A stretch of DNA of 64,000 nucleotides. Source: Cyanobacterium stanieri PCC 7202 (GTDB taxonomy: Bacteria > Cyanobacteriota > Cyanobacteriia > Cyanobacteriales > Cyanobacteriaceae). The position numbers and the translations under genes are program-made. Below, in pieces: positions 1 through 9,934 of the stretch (position 1 is the stretch's first letter; every line of letters begins with the position of its first letter). The stretch covers positions 682,001 to 746,000 of the forward strand of contig CP003940.1 in NCBI GenBank assembly GCA_000317655.1, in the 5' to 3' direction. The notes under the pieces are model-generated. The model ran no database searches, was not told the origin of the DNA, and saw only the letters and a list, made by a program, of their open reading frames with translations.

Positions 1-545
1 ATATTTTAAACAACTTTCCTAATTTTAGTAACTATAATAAAGTGGTCGCTAATATTCCTTATAATATCACTGGCCCTATTATTGAAAAACTCCTCGGCAC
101 CATTGCCAACCCTAACCCAAAACCTTTAGAATCAATCGTTTTACTCATTCAAAAGGAAGTGGGCGATCGCCTCGTAGCTGAACCCAACAACAAAGTTTAT
201 GGAGCATTATCCCTAAAAGTTCAATACCTCGCAGATTGTGAAATCGCCTGTTTAGTACCTGCCAAAGATTTTAGTCCTCGCCCCAAAGTTGATTCAGTGG
301 TAGTGAAAATTACCCCTAGAAAATTAGAGAAAGAAGTTAATAATCCTAGGTTTTTAGAAACTATTATTAAGTTAGGTTTTGCTAGTAGAAGAAAAATGTT
401 AAAAAATAACCTGAAATCTTTAGTTGATACTGATAAACTAGAAAATATATTAACAGAATTAAACTTAAATCCCCTAGCAAGGGCGGAAAATTTAGGTTTA
501 TCTGATTGGATTTTATTAAGTGATGAATTAGAAAAGAGTCTTTAA
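1..545 (+). CDS. rsmA: 16S rRNA dimethyladenosine transferase RsmA (KsgA), 5'-truncated by the window edge
   Basis: The protein dimethylates two adjacent adenosines in the 3' hairpin of 16S rRNA during small-subunit maturation. The reading frame is open through the left edge of the window (frame starting at base 3), so the GTG at 42 is not the true start and the SAM-binding N-terminus is missing. What remains begins just before the catalytic motif IV, NIPYNIT, and includes the helical C-terminal domain with FSPRPKVDSVVV and the LGFASRRKMLKNNL stretch typical of KsgA/Dim1. About 180 codons are present of the usual 270-280. It stands on the plus strand upstream of an MNT/HEPN pair to which it is not functionally related. 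The family assignment is secure. Confidence 0.95.
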   Translation, partial: ILNNFPNFSNYNKVVANIPYNITGPIIEKLLGTIANPNPKPLESIVLLIQKEVGDRLVAEPNNKVYGALSLKVQYLADCEIACLVPAKDFSPRPKVDSVVVKITPRKLEKEVNNPRFLETIIKLGFASRRKMLKNNLKSLVDTDKLENILTELNLNPLARAENLGLSDWILLSDELEKSL

Positions 546-576
546 CTACAATAGAACTTTAGAAATAAAATTAGGT

Positions 577-900
577 ATGGCAGATATACTAATAAAGCAA
601 AATGACATCTTGAATAAAGAAAAGGTATTAGAAACAATACAAAAACACAAAAATATTTTCACTAAATATCATGTAAAAACTCTGGCTTTGTTCGGCTCAA
701 CAGCAAGAAATGAAGCAACAGAGAGTAGTGATTTGGATTTTTTAGTAGAGTTTAACATAACTCCTACATTTGATAATTATATGGACTTAAAATTTTATCT
801 AGAAAAGCTATTCAAAAAGCCCATTGACTTAGTAATAAAAGAAGATTTAAAACCTATCATTAAAGACCAAGTAATTCAAGAAGCATTTTATGTCTCGTAG
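577..900 (+). CDS. MNT-type nucleotidyltransferase, antitoxin of a HEPN/MNT pair
   Basis: A 107-residue minimal nucleotidyltransferase. The motif GS-x(10)-DxD is visible in FGSTARNEATESSDLDFLVE at about residues 40-59 and provides the metal-binding aspartates. In HEPN/MNT systems (MntA/HepT) the MNT protein AMPylates the HEPN toxin and so neutralises it. The gene overlaps the downstream HEPN gene by 11 bases (890-900), the usual translationally coupled arrangement. An N-terminal extension of about 20 residues precedes the core. The family call is firm; the antitoxin role is inferred from the pairing. Confidence 0.85.
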   Translation: MADILIKQNDILNKEKVLETIQKHKNIFTKYHVKTLALFGSTARNEATESSDLDFLVEFNITPTFDNYMDLKFYLEKLFKKPIDLVIKEDLKPIIKDQVIQEAFYVS

Positions 901-1225
901 TATTAATCTTTATTTAAAGGATATTATTATCAGTATTGATAAAATAAAAAAATATACAACTAACTTAACCTATGATGAATTATTGGAAGATGAAAAAACT
1001 ATTGAATCTGTAATGTATAATCTGATCATTATAGGAGAAGCAACAAAAAAAATTCCTCCAGAAATAAGAATATTATATCCAAATATAGAATGGCAAAAAA
1101 TAGCAGGATTAAGAGATGTTATTGCCCACGGTTATTTTTCTATTAATATCAATATTATCTGGAATATCATTCAAACAAAACTAGATGATTTAAAATCTTG
1201 TATCCAAGAAATAATCAACGAATGA
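890..1225 (+). CDS. HEPN (DUF86) protein, HepT-like toxin
   Basis: A 111-residue all-helical HEPN protein of the DUF86/HepT family. The ribonuclease motif Rx4H is intact in GLRDVIAHGYF (about residues 73-83), and the tyrosine/histidine context matches HepT toxins modified by their MNT partner. The ATG lies inside the end of the upstream MNT gene, so both are probably made from one mRNA. Full length (compare 115 codons in the second, interrupted copy near 42.5 kb). It would cleave RNA when not neutralised; this is family knowledge and not shown here. Confidence 0.85.
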   Translation: MSRSINLYLKDIIISIDKIKKYTTNLTYDELLEDEKTIESVMYNLIIIGEATKKIPPEIRILYPNIEWQKIAGLRDVIAHGYFSININIIWNIIQTKLDDLKSCIQEIINE

Positions 1226-1337
1226 GGGTGATATATATAAAAAAATGCTCAAGTCCAACACCTGCTGAGTTATTGTAAGATTGAGGATGTAACACAAACT
1301 TAGAAATCAACTGTTAACTGTCAATTAGAATCGGATT

Positions 1338-2828
1338 ATGAGTAAATACGATGTCATAGTAATCGGATCGGGTATTGGTGGCTTAGTAACCGCTACTCAA
1401 CTAGCCGCTAAAGGTATCAAAGTATTAGTTTTGGAACGTTACCTTATCCCCGGAGGCAGTGCAGGATATTTTGAACGGGAAGGCTATCGTTTTGATGTGG
1501 GCGCTTCGATGATTTTTGGTTTTGGAACCGAAGGCACTACCAACCTCCTTACCCGTGCCTTGGATGCGGTGGATATGAAGATGGAAACCTATGCTGATCC
1601 AGTACAAATACACTACCATTTACCCGATAATTTGGATGTAAAAGTTCACCGAGACTATGACAAGTATTTGGATGAATTATATGCCCGTTTTCCTGATGAG
1701 GAGGAGGGTATCAAGAAGTTTTATGATGAGTGTTGGAAGGTGTTTAATTGTCTCAACACCATGGAATTGTTATCCCTTGAGGAAGTGCGTTATCTGACTC
1801 GGGTATTTTTCCAACATCCTCTCGCCTGTTTAGGATTGGTGAAATATTTACCTCTGAATGTGGGCGATATTGCCCGTAAATATATCAAAAATCCTGAGTT
1901 GTTGAAATTTATTGATATGGAGTGTTATTGTTGGTCTGTGGTACCTGCTGATAAGACTCCGATGATCAATGCAGGGATGGTATTTTCTGATCGTCATTAT
2001 GGCGGTATCAATTATCCCAAAGGGGGAGTCGGACAAATTGCCCTTAAGTTGGTGGAGGGTTTGAAAAACCATGGGGGCGAAATTATCTATGGGGCAAGGG
2101 TTACAGAGATTGTTACTCAGGGTAACTGTGCGATCGCCGTTAGACTATCTGATGGTACAGAATACCAAGCCGAGAGAATCGTATCCAATGCCACCCGTTG
2201 GGATACCTTCGAGAAACTAATCGAAAAAGAAAAACCTGCCAAGGAAAAAAGATGGGAAAAAAACTATAAACAATCCCCTAGCTTTCTCAGTCTGCATCTA
2301 GGAGTTGATGCCAAAGTATTACCCCAAGGTACAGAATGCCACCATATCATCCTCGAAAATTGGTCTGAGATGGAATCGGAACAAGGTACAATTTTTGTAT
2401 CTATTCCTAGCCTGCTTGATCCCAGTTTAGCCCCCGAAGGTTATCATGTTTTCCATACCTTTACTCCCAGTTATATCGACTACTGGAAAGGCTTATCAGG
2501 GCAACAATACGAATACCGCAAAGAAGAAGCCGCAGGAAGATTAATCGAGCGTTTAGAAAAAATATTCCCCGGTTTAGATGCAGGGTTAGATTACATGGAA
2601 ATAGGCACCCCTCGCACCCACCGACGCTTTTTAAATCGTGATAATGGTACCTATGGCCCCATTCCTCGCCAAAAATTAAGGGGTTTGTTATCCATGCCTT
2701 TCAATCGCACAGCTATTAAAAATCTTTACTGTGTGGGAGATAGTACATTCCCCGGGCAGGGTTTAAATGCGGTGGCTTTTTCTGGGTTTAGTTGCGCCCA
2801 CCGCATCGCTGTTGATTTGGGTTATTAA
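1338..2828 (+). CDS. crtH: Carotenoid (prolycopene) isomerase CrtH/CrtISO
   Basis: A 496-residue FAD-dependent isomerase that converts tetra-cis-lycopene (prolycopene) to all-trans-lycopene in carotenoid synthesis. The N-terminal Rossmann motif VIVIGSGIGGLVTA (about 6-19) is followed by the family signature PGGSAGYFEREGYRFDVGAS, and the C-terminus carries the flavin-contact stretch YCVGDSTFPGQGLNAVAFSG. Length matches cyanobacterial CrtH (about 500). It is convergent with gltB, separated by about 30 bases that hold a short palindrome. Related phytoene desaturase-type proteins share the fold, but the GS-rich FAD signature and overall sequence favour CrtISO. Confidence 0.93.
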   Translation: MSKYDVIVIGSGIGGLVTATQLAAKGIKVLVLERYLIPGGSAGYFEREGYRFDVGASMIFGFGTEGTTNLLTRALDAVDMKMETYADPVQIHYHLPDNLDVKVHRDYDKYLDELYARFPDEEEGIKKFYDECWKVFNCLNTMELLSLEEVRYLTRVFFQHPLACLGLVKYLPLNVGDIARKYIKNPELLKFIDMECYCWSVVPADKTPMINAGMVFSDRHYGGINYPKGGVGQIALKLVEGLKNHGGEIIYGARVTEIVTQGNCAIAVRLSDGTEYQAERIVSNATRWDTFEKLIEKEKPAKEKRWEKNYKQSPSFLSLHLGVDAKVLPQGTECHHIILENWSEMESEQGTIFVSIPSLLDPSLAPEGYHVFHTFTPSYIDYWKGLSGQQYEYRKEEAAGRLIERLEKIFPGLDAGLDYMEIGTPRTHRRFLNRDNGTYGPIPRQKLRGLLSMPFNRTAIKNLYCVGDSTFPGQGLNAVAFSGFSCAHRIAVDLGY

Positions 2829-2834
2829 ATCAAA

Positions 2835-2851
2835 GGTGGGCAATGCCCACC
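2835..2851. repeat. 17-bp palindrome between convergent crtH and gltB
   Basis: A perfect inverted repeat, GGTGGGC-AAT-GCCCACC, lies in the short gap between the converging 3' ends of crtH and gltB. There is no long T-run on either side, so it is only a possible bidirectional terminator. A near-identical copy with loop ATT occurs at 13069-13085, also between convergent genes. Confidence 0.6.
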
Positions 2852-2857
2852 CGACAG

Positions 2858-5800
2858 TTAACTGCCTCCTACTCGGGCAACATCTTGGGAATTGGCTTCA
2901 AATGCCGCATTGAGGGCATCATCACCACTCAAACCAGAATCAATTGCTTCTTTGAGTGCCTCTAAAACACGCTTATAATCACGGGGCATTACCTTGACAA
3001 ATTTACTGATATTTTCGTCCCAATTAGCGAGGACTTTCTCCGCTTTTTTACTATGGGTAAGCTGTTGATGATTAGTAATTAATTGTTTTAATTCGGCAAT
3101 TTCTGAAGCATCTTCGAGGGTTTCTAAGCCCACCATCTCAGTATTGCAACGGGTGGCAAAATCTCCTTTTTCATCGAGAATATAGGCAACACCGCCACTC
3201 ATACCAGCGGCAAAATTGCGCCCTGTAGCCCCGATAATAACCACTTTACCCCCTGTCATGTATTCGCAACCATGATCGCCCACACCTTCCACTACGGCGG
3301 TGACTCCTGAGTTACGCACACAAAAACGCTCTCCCGCAATGCCCGAAATATAGGCTTCGCCACTGGTAGCACCATAAAAGGCAACGTTACCGACAATAAT
3401 ATTTTCCTCGGCACAGAAGGTAGCTTTTTTGTCAGGATAAACGATGATTTTTCCACCGCTTAAGCCTTTACCGATATAGTCATTGGCATCTCCTTCTAAC
3501 TCGAGGGTAACTCCCTTGGGTACAAAAGCGCCTAAACTTTGCCCAGCACTACCGACGAAGTGTAAATGCACGGTGTCCTCTGGTAAACCTTGCCAGTGGT
3601 TTTTCGTAATCTCGTTACCTAAAATTGTTCCCACCACACGATTAGTATTTTTGATGGGGAGGGTAGCGGTAACTTTTTCCCCTTTCTCGATCGCACCTTT
3701 ACACAAATCTAGTAGGGTAGTCATATCGAGGGATTTTTCTAAATCATGATTTTGTTTGATGGTACAATGACGAGATACAGTAGGATCTATTTCAGGTTGA
3801 TAAAGGATGGGTGATATATCAATACCCTTGGCTTTCCAATGATCGATCGCACCCTTGGGTTCTAATACATCTGTACGTCCTACCATTTCATCTACTGTAC
3901 GGAAACCCAACTGTGCCATGATTTCCCGCATTTCTTGGGCAATAAACTTCATGAAATTAACCGTATGGGCAGGATCTCCTGTAAATTTGGCACGGAGTTC
4001 GGGGTTTTGGGTTGCAACCCCCACGGGGCAGGTATTGAGATGACACACACGCATCATAATACAGCCGAGACTGACGAGGGGGGCGGTGGAAAAACCATAT
4101 TCTTCTGCACCCAACAAAGTGGCGATCGCAATGTCGCGCCCGGTTTTCATTTGCCCATCAGTTTCTACCACAATGCGACTACGGAGATTATTTAACAATA
4201 GGGTTTGATGGGTTTCCGCCAAACCTAATTCCCACGGTAATCCAGCGTGTTTAATGGAAGTTTTGGGAGATGCCCCCGTACCACCATCATAGCCAGAAAT
4301 GAGAACCACATCAGCCTTGGCCTTCGCAACCCCAGAGGCGATGGTGCCTACCCCCACCTCAGAAACCAACTTCACGTTAATTCGGGCGTTGCGGTTAGCA
4401 TTTTTCAAATCATGGATTAACTCCGCCAAATCCTCAATGGAATAGATGTCATGGTGAGGAGGAGGAGAGATTAAACCCACCCCAGGGGTAGAATAACGCA
4501 CCTTAGCAATCCAAGGGTAAACCTTTTTACCGGGTAACTGTCCCCCTTCTCCCGGTTTCGCACCCTGTGCCATTTTAATTTGGATTTCCTTGGCTTGGGA
4601 AAGATAAAGACTATTTACCCCAAAACGTCCACTAGCCACCTGCTTAATGGCACTATTTTTCGAGTCTCCTTGCTCATTAGTCCAAGTGTAGCGCTCGGGG
4701 TCTTCTCCCCCTTCCCCTGTGTTAGATTTACCACCGATACGATTCATGGCAATGGCGAGGGATTCATGGGCTTCTTTGGAAATTGAACCATAGCTCATCG
4801 CCCCCGTTTTAAACCGTCTCATGATATTCTCAATGGGTTCCACTTCCTGGATGGGGATAGATTCCCGTTGCTTAAATTCCAATAAATCCCGTAAACGGAA
4901 ATAATGCTTACCATGATCATTGATCATCTGGGAGTAGGCTTTAAATAGTTGATAATCCCCCTCCCTTACCGCTTGTTGTAGGGTATGGATGGTTTGGGGA
5001 TTGAAAAGGTGGGCTTCTCCATCCTTACGCCATTGATATTCACCGCCCACATCGAGGGTATGTCCATTTACCTGTCTTTGGGGGAAACCGTGGTTATGAC
5101 GCATGATGGTTTCCTCGGCAATTACTGCCAAATCTACCCCCTGTAAACGGGAAGCAGTACCAGTGAAATATTTATGGATGACACTGTCATTCAAGCCCAC
5201 GGACTCGAAAATTTGGGCGCCTCGATAACTTTGGATGGTGGAAATACCAATCTTGGAGGCGATTTTAATTACCCCTTTGGTAACACATTTGATGTAGTTA
5301 TAGACGGCGGTGTCGTAATCTACCCCTGTGATCAATTTTTCCTCGATCATTTGGTTAATGGTTTCATAGGCGAGGTAAGGATTAATAGCACCGCAACCAT
5401 AACCAAGGAGGAGGGCGAAATGGTGAACTTCTTTGGGTTCTCCTGATTCAAGGATTAAGCCCACAAGGGTGCGGGTGCCGTTGCGGATGAGATGATGGTG
5501 TAACCCTGATACCGCCAAGAGGGCAGGAATGGGGGCATTATGTTCATCTACGGTGCGATCGCTCAAAATTACATGGGTGCATCCCTGTTCAATAGCTTGA
5601 TCTACCTGTGCATAAAGGCTCTGCAAGGCTTGTTCTAGTCCTTTTACCCCATCTTTGGGGTTGAACACGATAGGGAAGGTTTCTGCTTTGAATTGGTGGG
5701 ATTGATCCCCCCCGTCCCCCCTTGATAAGGGGGGTGTCAGATTCTTGAGTTTGGCTAGTTCCTCATTGGTGATAACAGGGCTTTTTAGGGCGATGAGGTG

Positions 5801-7489
5801 ACAGCTTTCGGGTTGGGGATTGAGCAGATTTCCTTCCCTGCCGATGGTGGTTTCGGGGGAGGTAATAATGGCTTCTCGGATGGAGTCGATGGGGGGGTTG
5901 GTTACTTGGGCAAAAAGTTGTTTGAAGTAGTCGTATAACAATTTGGGTTTATCACTCAACACCGCTAGGGGGGTATCTATGCCCATGGCACCGATCGCCT
6001 CTACCCCATTAGTTGCCATGGGTGCGAGTAACATCCGCAAGTCTTCAAAGGTATAACCGAAGGTTTGTTGGAGAGGAATTAGATCCCCGTTACTCCCCTC
6101 GCCCTCGGGGAGAGGGGTTGGGGGTGAGGGCAAATCATCGAGGGTGTATAAATTTTTGTCAAGCCATTGTTGATAAGGTTTTTCCGTGACGATCGCCCTT
6201 TTTACTTCCTCATCCGTTACGATGCGCCCTGCTTCCATATCCACCAAAAACATCTGTCCGGGTTGCAGTCTTCCTTTGGATTCCACCCTTTCTGGTTCGA
6301 TGGGTAATACCCCTGCTTCTGATGCCATGATGACTAAACCATCTTTGGTGACGGTATATCTGGAGGGGCGTAAACCGTTGCGATCTAAAATGGCGCCGAT
6401 TTGTTTACCATCGGTAAAGGCGATGGAGGCAGGGCCATCCCAAGGCTCCATCAAGCAGGAGTGATATTGATAAAAGGCTTTTTTGTCTGCATCCATGGAT
6501 TCATGCCCCGTCCAGGGTTCAGGAATCATCATCATCACGGCATGGGGAAGGCTACGCCCACTTAATACCAACATTTCCAGGGCATTATCAAAGATGAGGG
6601 AGTCACTACCATCAATGTTAATGATGGGTTGGATTTTTGCCATGTCTTCCCCAAATAAGTCGGACTCAAAGAGGGCTTGTCGGGCGTGCATCCAGTTGGT
6701 GTTACCTCGAAGGGTATTAATTTCGCCGTTGTGGGTGATGTAGCGGTAGGGGTGTGCCCTTTCCCAACTGGGGAAGGTATTGGTACTAAATCTGGAATGA
6801 ACTAAGGCGAGGGCTGTTTCTAGGGCTGGATTATTGAGATCAACATAGTATTTGCCTACCTGGGCGGGGGTGAGCATTCCTTTATATACGATGGTGCGGC
6901 TGGAAATGGTGGCAGGATACCAATATTCATCGATGTTAGTAGCTTTAATGGCACGGTGCGATCGCTTCCTAATCACAAATAAGGTGCGCTCGAAAGCAAG
7001 ATTATCCGTCGTGTTGGGGTTTTTGGCGATGAATACCTGTTGCACAAAAGGCTCACTAATTAAGGCACTTTTTCCCAAATCAGAATTATCAGTGGGTACA
7101 TCCCGCCAACCTAATACCTTCTGCCCTTCTTCGGCGACCACTTCTTCAAAGGCTGTTCTGGCTTTCTGTCTTGCTTCTGGGTTGGGGGAGGTGAAGATCA
7201 TCCCTACGGCATAATCTCCTTCGGGGGGGAGGGTAATTCCTAGTTTTTTCGCTTCCTCATTCATAAAGCCGTGGGGAATTTGCATTAGTATCCCCGCGCC
7301 ATCTCCTGTGTTGGGTTCGGCACCACAGCCTCCCCGATGGTCAAGGTTGATGAGAATTGTTAATGCTTGTTGTACTGTATCGTGAGATTTTTTCCCGTAT
7401 TTATGCACTACGAAGCCCACACCACAGGCATCATGTTCATTTTGTGGATCGTATAATCCTTGTTTTTTGGGTATATTATTTACGGTCAT
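2858..7489 (-). CDS. gltB: Glutamate synthase large subunit, NAD(P)H-type GltB, with two in-frame repeat insertions
   Basis: A 1543-residue GOGAT large subunit. It hydrolyses glutamine in an N-terminal Ntn amidotransferase domain (catalytic Cys22 in DACGVGF after a short propeptide), channels ammonia to the FMN and iron-sulphur synthase domain ([20 protein letters not shown], and a cysteine motif in [19 protein letters not shown]), and ends with the beta-helix GXGXG domain. Sequence around [26 protein letters not shown] resembles the cyanobacterial NADH-type GltB more than ferredoxin-type GlsF; gltD is not in the window. Two low-complexity tracts, [13 protein letters not shown] (about 454) and [11 protein letters not shown] (about 584), are encoded by repeat-like DNA and look like in-frame insertions. 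An AGGAAG ribosome site precedes the ATG. Confidence 0.95.
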   Translation of the reverse strand: MTVNNIPKKQGLYDPQNEHDACGVGFVVHKYGKKSHDTVQQALTILINLDHRGGCGAEPNTGDGAGILMQIPHGFMNEEAKKLGITLPPEGDYAVGMIFTSPNPEARQKARTAFEEVVAEEGQKVLGWRDVPTDNSDLGKSALISEPFVQQVFIAKNPNTTDNLAFERTLFVIRKRSHRAIKATNIDEYWYPATISSRTIVYKGMLTPAQVGKYYVDLNNPALETALALVHSRFSTNTFPSWERAHPYRYITHNGEINTLRGNTNWMHARQALFESDLFGEDMAKIQPIINIDGSDSLIFDNALEMLVLSGRSLPHAVMMMIPEPWTGHESMDADKKAFYQYHSCLMEPWDGPASIAFTDGKQIGAILDRNGLRPSRYTVTKDGLVIMASEAGVLPIEPERVESKGRLQPGQMFLVDMEAGRIVTDEEVKRAIVTEKPYQQWLDKNLYTLDDLPSPPTPLPEGEGSNGDLIPLQQTFGYTFEDLRMLLAPMATNGVEAIGAMGIDTPLAVLSDKPKLLYDYFKQLFAQVTNPPIDSIREAIITSPETTIGREGNLLNPQPESCHLIALKSPVITNEELAKLKNLTPPLSRGDGGDQSHQFKAETFPIVFNPKDGVKGLEQALQSLYAQVDQAIEQGCTHVILSDRTVDEHNAPIPALLAVSGLHHHLIRNGTRTLVGLILESGEPKEVHHFALLLGYGCGAINPYLAYETINQMIEEKLITGVDYDTAVYNYIKCVTKGVIKIASKIGISTIQSYRGAQIFESVGLNDSVIHKYFTGTASRLQGVDLAVIAEETIMRHNHGFPQRQVNGHTLDVGGEYQWRKDGEAHLFNPQTIHTLQQAVREGDYQLFKAYSQMINDHGKHYFRLRDLLEFKQRESIPIQEVEPIENIMRRFKTGAMSYGSISKEAHESLAIAMNRIGGKSNTGEGGEDPERYTWTNEQGDSKNSAIKQVASGRFGVNSLYLSQAKEIQIKMAQGAKPGEGGQLPGKKVYPWIAKVRYSTPGVGLISPPPHHDIYSIEDLAELIHDLKNANRNARINVKLVSEVGVGTIASGVAKAKADVVLISGYDGGTGASPKTSIKHAGLPWELGLAETHQTLLLNNLRSRIVVETDGQMKTGRDIAIATLLGAEEYGFSTAPLVSLGCIMMRVCHLNTCPVGVATQNPELRAKFTGDPAHTVNFMKFIAQEMREIMAQLGFRTVDEMVGRTDVLEPKGAIDHWKAKGIDISPILYQPEIDPTVSRHCTIKQNHDLEKSLDMTTLLDLCKGAIEKGEKVTATLPIKNTNRVVGTILGNEITKNHWQGLPEDTVHLHFVGSAGQSLGAFVPKGVTLELEGDANDYIGKGLSGGKIIVYPDKKATFCAEENIIVGNVAFYGATSGEAYISGIAGERFCVRNSGVTAVVEGVGDHGCEYMTGGKVVIIGATGRNFAAGMSGGVAYILDEKGDFATRCNTEMVGLETLEDASEIAELKQLITNHQQLTHSKKAEKVLANWDENISKFVKVMPRDYKRVLEALKEAIDSGLSGDDALNAAFEANSQDVARVGGS
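5706..5742. repeat. Repeat element inserted in frame within gltB (copy 1)
   Basis: The core palindrome CCCCCCTT-GAT-AAGGGGGG (5716-5734) is embedded in gltB and is translated as [11 protein letters not shown]. The same palindrome type, with GTT in the loop, occurs in the intergenic region at 49505-49523, which supports reading this tract as a mobile or dispersed repeat inserted into the gene. Confidence 0.6.
6094..6130. repeat. Repeat element inserted in frame within gltB (copy 2)
   Basis: A G/C-rich tract of about 37 bases with complementary segments (CCCCTCGCCCTCGGGGAGAGGGG) interrupts gltB between the amidotransferase and central domains and is translated as [13 protein letters not shown]. 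Its base composition differs sharply from the surrounding gene. From memory, this kind of peptide is often produced by dispersed palindromic repeats in cyanobacteria. Confidence 0.55.
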
Positions 7490-7646
7490 AATTGCTTCCT
7501 AAATTCTTGGTGTTAATTCGTGCAAATATAAAGAAAATATTAAGTCTAGCTCGGTTTTTCTCTCTATTTTTAGTTCTTTATATTATAGGAAGATTTATTA
7601 ATGACCTCTCTTTTTTTGTCAGATTTTTAACATAATATTAAGTTTA

Positions 7647-9434
7647 TTAAAGTTCTGCGAAGGTTTCCCCGGTTTGTACTTGCCATAAATTTTGATAAAT
7701 ACCATTATGGGTGATCAATTCCTCATGTTTACCCTGTTCGATAATTTTTCCTCTTTCCATAACATAGATACAATCAGCATGGCGGATGGTGGAGAGACGA
7801 TGGGCGATCATAATGGTGGTACGATCTTGGGTGATATATTGTAAGGAACGGGCGATCGCAGCTTCGGTTTCATTGTCAACGGCGGAGGTTGCTTCATCAA
7901 GGATAAGAATGGGAGGATTTTTTAAAATTGCCCTAGCGATGGATAATCTTTGTCTTTGTCCTCCTGATAATTTTTGTCCTCTTTCGCCGACCACAGTATC
8001 ATAACCTTGGGGTAATTCCATGATAAATTCGTGGGCTTCTGCTATTTTGGCGGCAGAAATCACATCTTCCTCGGTGGCGTGGGGACAACCATAGGCAATA
8101 TTTTCTCTGACACTGCCATGGAACAGAAATACATCTTGACTGACTAGCCCGATGGCTTTGCGCAAATCATAAAGTACAATTTCTTGGATATTAGTACCAT
8201 CAAGGGTAATGGTACCTGAGTTAATTTCGTAGAGTCTGAGTAGTAACTTAATAATGGTACTTTTTCCTGAACCTGTAGAACCAACAATGGCGGTGGTTTT
8301 TCCTGCGGGGATATGAAGGTTAAGATTTTTTAGTACAGGTTCCCTTTCAAAATAAGCAAAGGTAACATCTTTTAAATGGATGTCTCCTTGAATGTCGGCT
8401 AGGGAGAGGGGAGTATCTCCTGAGTGAATTTGGATTGGGGTATCTAACAATGCCATTACCCTTGTGGTAGAAGCCATGGCTCTTTGATATAAATCAAGGG
8501 TTTGCCCAAGACGGGTAAGGGGCCATAGTAGTCGTTGGGTCATGAATACGAGTACGCTATAGGTACCTACTGCCAATGTACCTGCTTCTACCTGTAAGCC
8601 ACCAAACAACAGGATACTGGTAAAACCTGCGAGGATCACAAAACGAATCAGAGGCACAAAAGCGGCACTATAGGCGATCGCCTTTTGGTTACTGCGACGA
8701 TAGGCTTCACTGTCGGCTTTTATTCTTTCTATTTCGTAAGTTTCGGTGGTAAAACTTTTGATGGTGGTAATGCCACTGAGATTATTACTCAAACGACCAT
8801 TTAAAAGGCTTACTTTCTCCCTCACATCACCGTATAGAGGCTCGAGAAACTTCTGAAAGGCGATCGCCCCCCAAATGATGATGGGAATGGGTACAACCGC
8901 CATCCAAGCGGTGGTAGGGGTAAGGATAAAGAAGGCTAAACCGATGATGATGACTGTAGTTAGTACCTGTAAAATTTCATTGGCGCCCACATCCAAAAAT
9001 CTTTCTAACTGATTAATATCATCATTCAAAACAGATAATAAACGACCCGTACTCTTGTTCTCAAAATATTCTAATTCCAAATTTTGGATATGACTATAAG
9101 CATCTAATCTCATGTCATGTTGGATATTTTGGGCTAAATTGCGCCATAAACGCTCATAAGCATATTCAAATAAAGATTCCAACGTCCAAATGATCACCGA
9201 CAACACCGTTAACACCACTAATTGAGAAAAAACGCTCTCAAAACCGAATCGGGCGATCGCACTTGCTTCCCTTTCTACCACCACATCCACCGCCGCACCG
9301 ATTAACACAGGGGGCGCCAAATCAAAAACCTTATTCAATACCGAACAACTAACCGCACGATAAATTAAACCACGGTATTTAGGAGAGTATTCTAACAATC
9401 GTGAAAGGGGACTAACGGATGATTTTGAGGTCAT
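7647..9434 (-). CDS. ABC exporter half-transporter (MsbA/HepA-like), permease fused to ATPase
   Basis: A 595-residue type I ABC exporter. The N-terminal half has about six membrane segments (for example FSQLVVLTVLSVIIWTLES and ILQVLTTVIIIGLAFFILT). The C-terminal ATPase domain has Walker A GSTGSGKST, signature LSGGQRQR, Walker B ILILDEATS and the H-loop IMIAHRLST. It would act as a homodimer in the plasma membrane; lipid, polysaccharide precursor or drug export are all possible. It lies on the same strand as gltB but upstream of it, separated by 157 bases. No partner gene gives away the substrate. Confidence 0.85.
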   Translation of the reverse strand: MTSKSSVSPLSRLLEYSPKYRGLIYRAVSCSVLNKVFDLAPPVLIGAAVDVVVEREASAIARFGFESVFSQLVVLTVLSVIIWTLESLFEYAYERLWRNLAQNIQHDMRLDAYSHIQNLELEYFENKSTGRLLSVLNDDINQLERFLDVGANEILQVLTTVIIIGLAFFILTPTTAWMAVVPIPIIIWGAIAFQKFLEPLYGDVREKVSLLNGRLSNNLSGITTIKSFTTETYEIERIKADSEAYRRSNQKAIAYSAAFVPLIRFVILAGFTSILLFGGLQVEAGTLAVGTYSVLVFMTQRLLWPLTRLGQTLDLYQRAMASTTRVMALLDTPIQIHSGDTPLSLADIQGDIHLKDVTFAYFEREPVLKNLNLHIPAGKTTAIVGSTGSGKSTIIKLLLRLYEINSGTITLDGTNIQEIVLYDLRKAIGLVSQDVFLFHGSVRENIAYGCPHATEEDVISAAKIAEAHEFIMELPQGYDTVVGERGQKLSGGQRQRLSIARAILKNPPILILDEATSAVDNETEAAIARSLQYITQDRTTIMIAHRLSTIRHADCIYVMERGKIIEQGKHEELITHNGIYQNLWQVQTGETFAEL

Positions 9435-9934
9435 GATTTAGAAACAAATTTATTCAGCAATAGCGCGTATTATTTTGAGAAAATTAACAAAAAAAGGATT
9501 AACAATATAATTGCAATGATGGCACAACCAATTTTTTTAATAATTGCCAATAGTCTTCTATCGTAACCAAAAATTAGTCCAGAAAACAGGAGTGATCAAT
9601 AGTACTCAATGATGGTAAGATGAAATTTCATGGCAAAATATCTTACTATTCGTATTAAATCAAACAGTGTAACTATTCACAAAGCCTGATTTTAATACAT
9701 CATAGAACATAAGATAAGGAAAATTGATCATCGACCATCAATGCTTCACCATGAACCATTATAGTTTTATTTTATAACTAACTTTTTATCCATAAAAAAT
9801 AACTATATTTATCATAATCAAAAGTTTAGCCAAAATCTTATTTTTTGCAACTTTATAATCTTGATCGCACCTGATTATCTCATCTTGAAAAGGGCATCTT
9901 GGTTAATATATATTTTTTAAAAACCTAAAATAAT
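9435..9934. other. 500-bp AT-rich intergenic region between divergent genes
   Basis: This gap separates the divergently transcribed ABC exporter and SNF2 helicase genes, so both promoters must lie here. It is very AT-rich. A degenerate run of CCAT/GACCAT-type short repeats sits at about 9728-9762. I see no convincing small gene, RNA gene or well-spaced promoter. Confidence 0.4.

Noticed and set aside
3483..7214. Several long plus-strand frames opposite gltB
   Set aside because: They lie entirely within gltB on the other strand, have no recognisable domain, and the gltB product is unambiguous.
7490..7646. Glutamine riboswitch or other leader RNA upstream of gltB
   Set aside because: The leader does not show the conserved bases of the glnA or downstream-peptide motifs; only an AT-rich sequence and a TATAAT-like box are visible.
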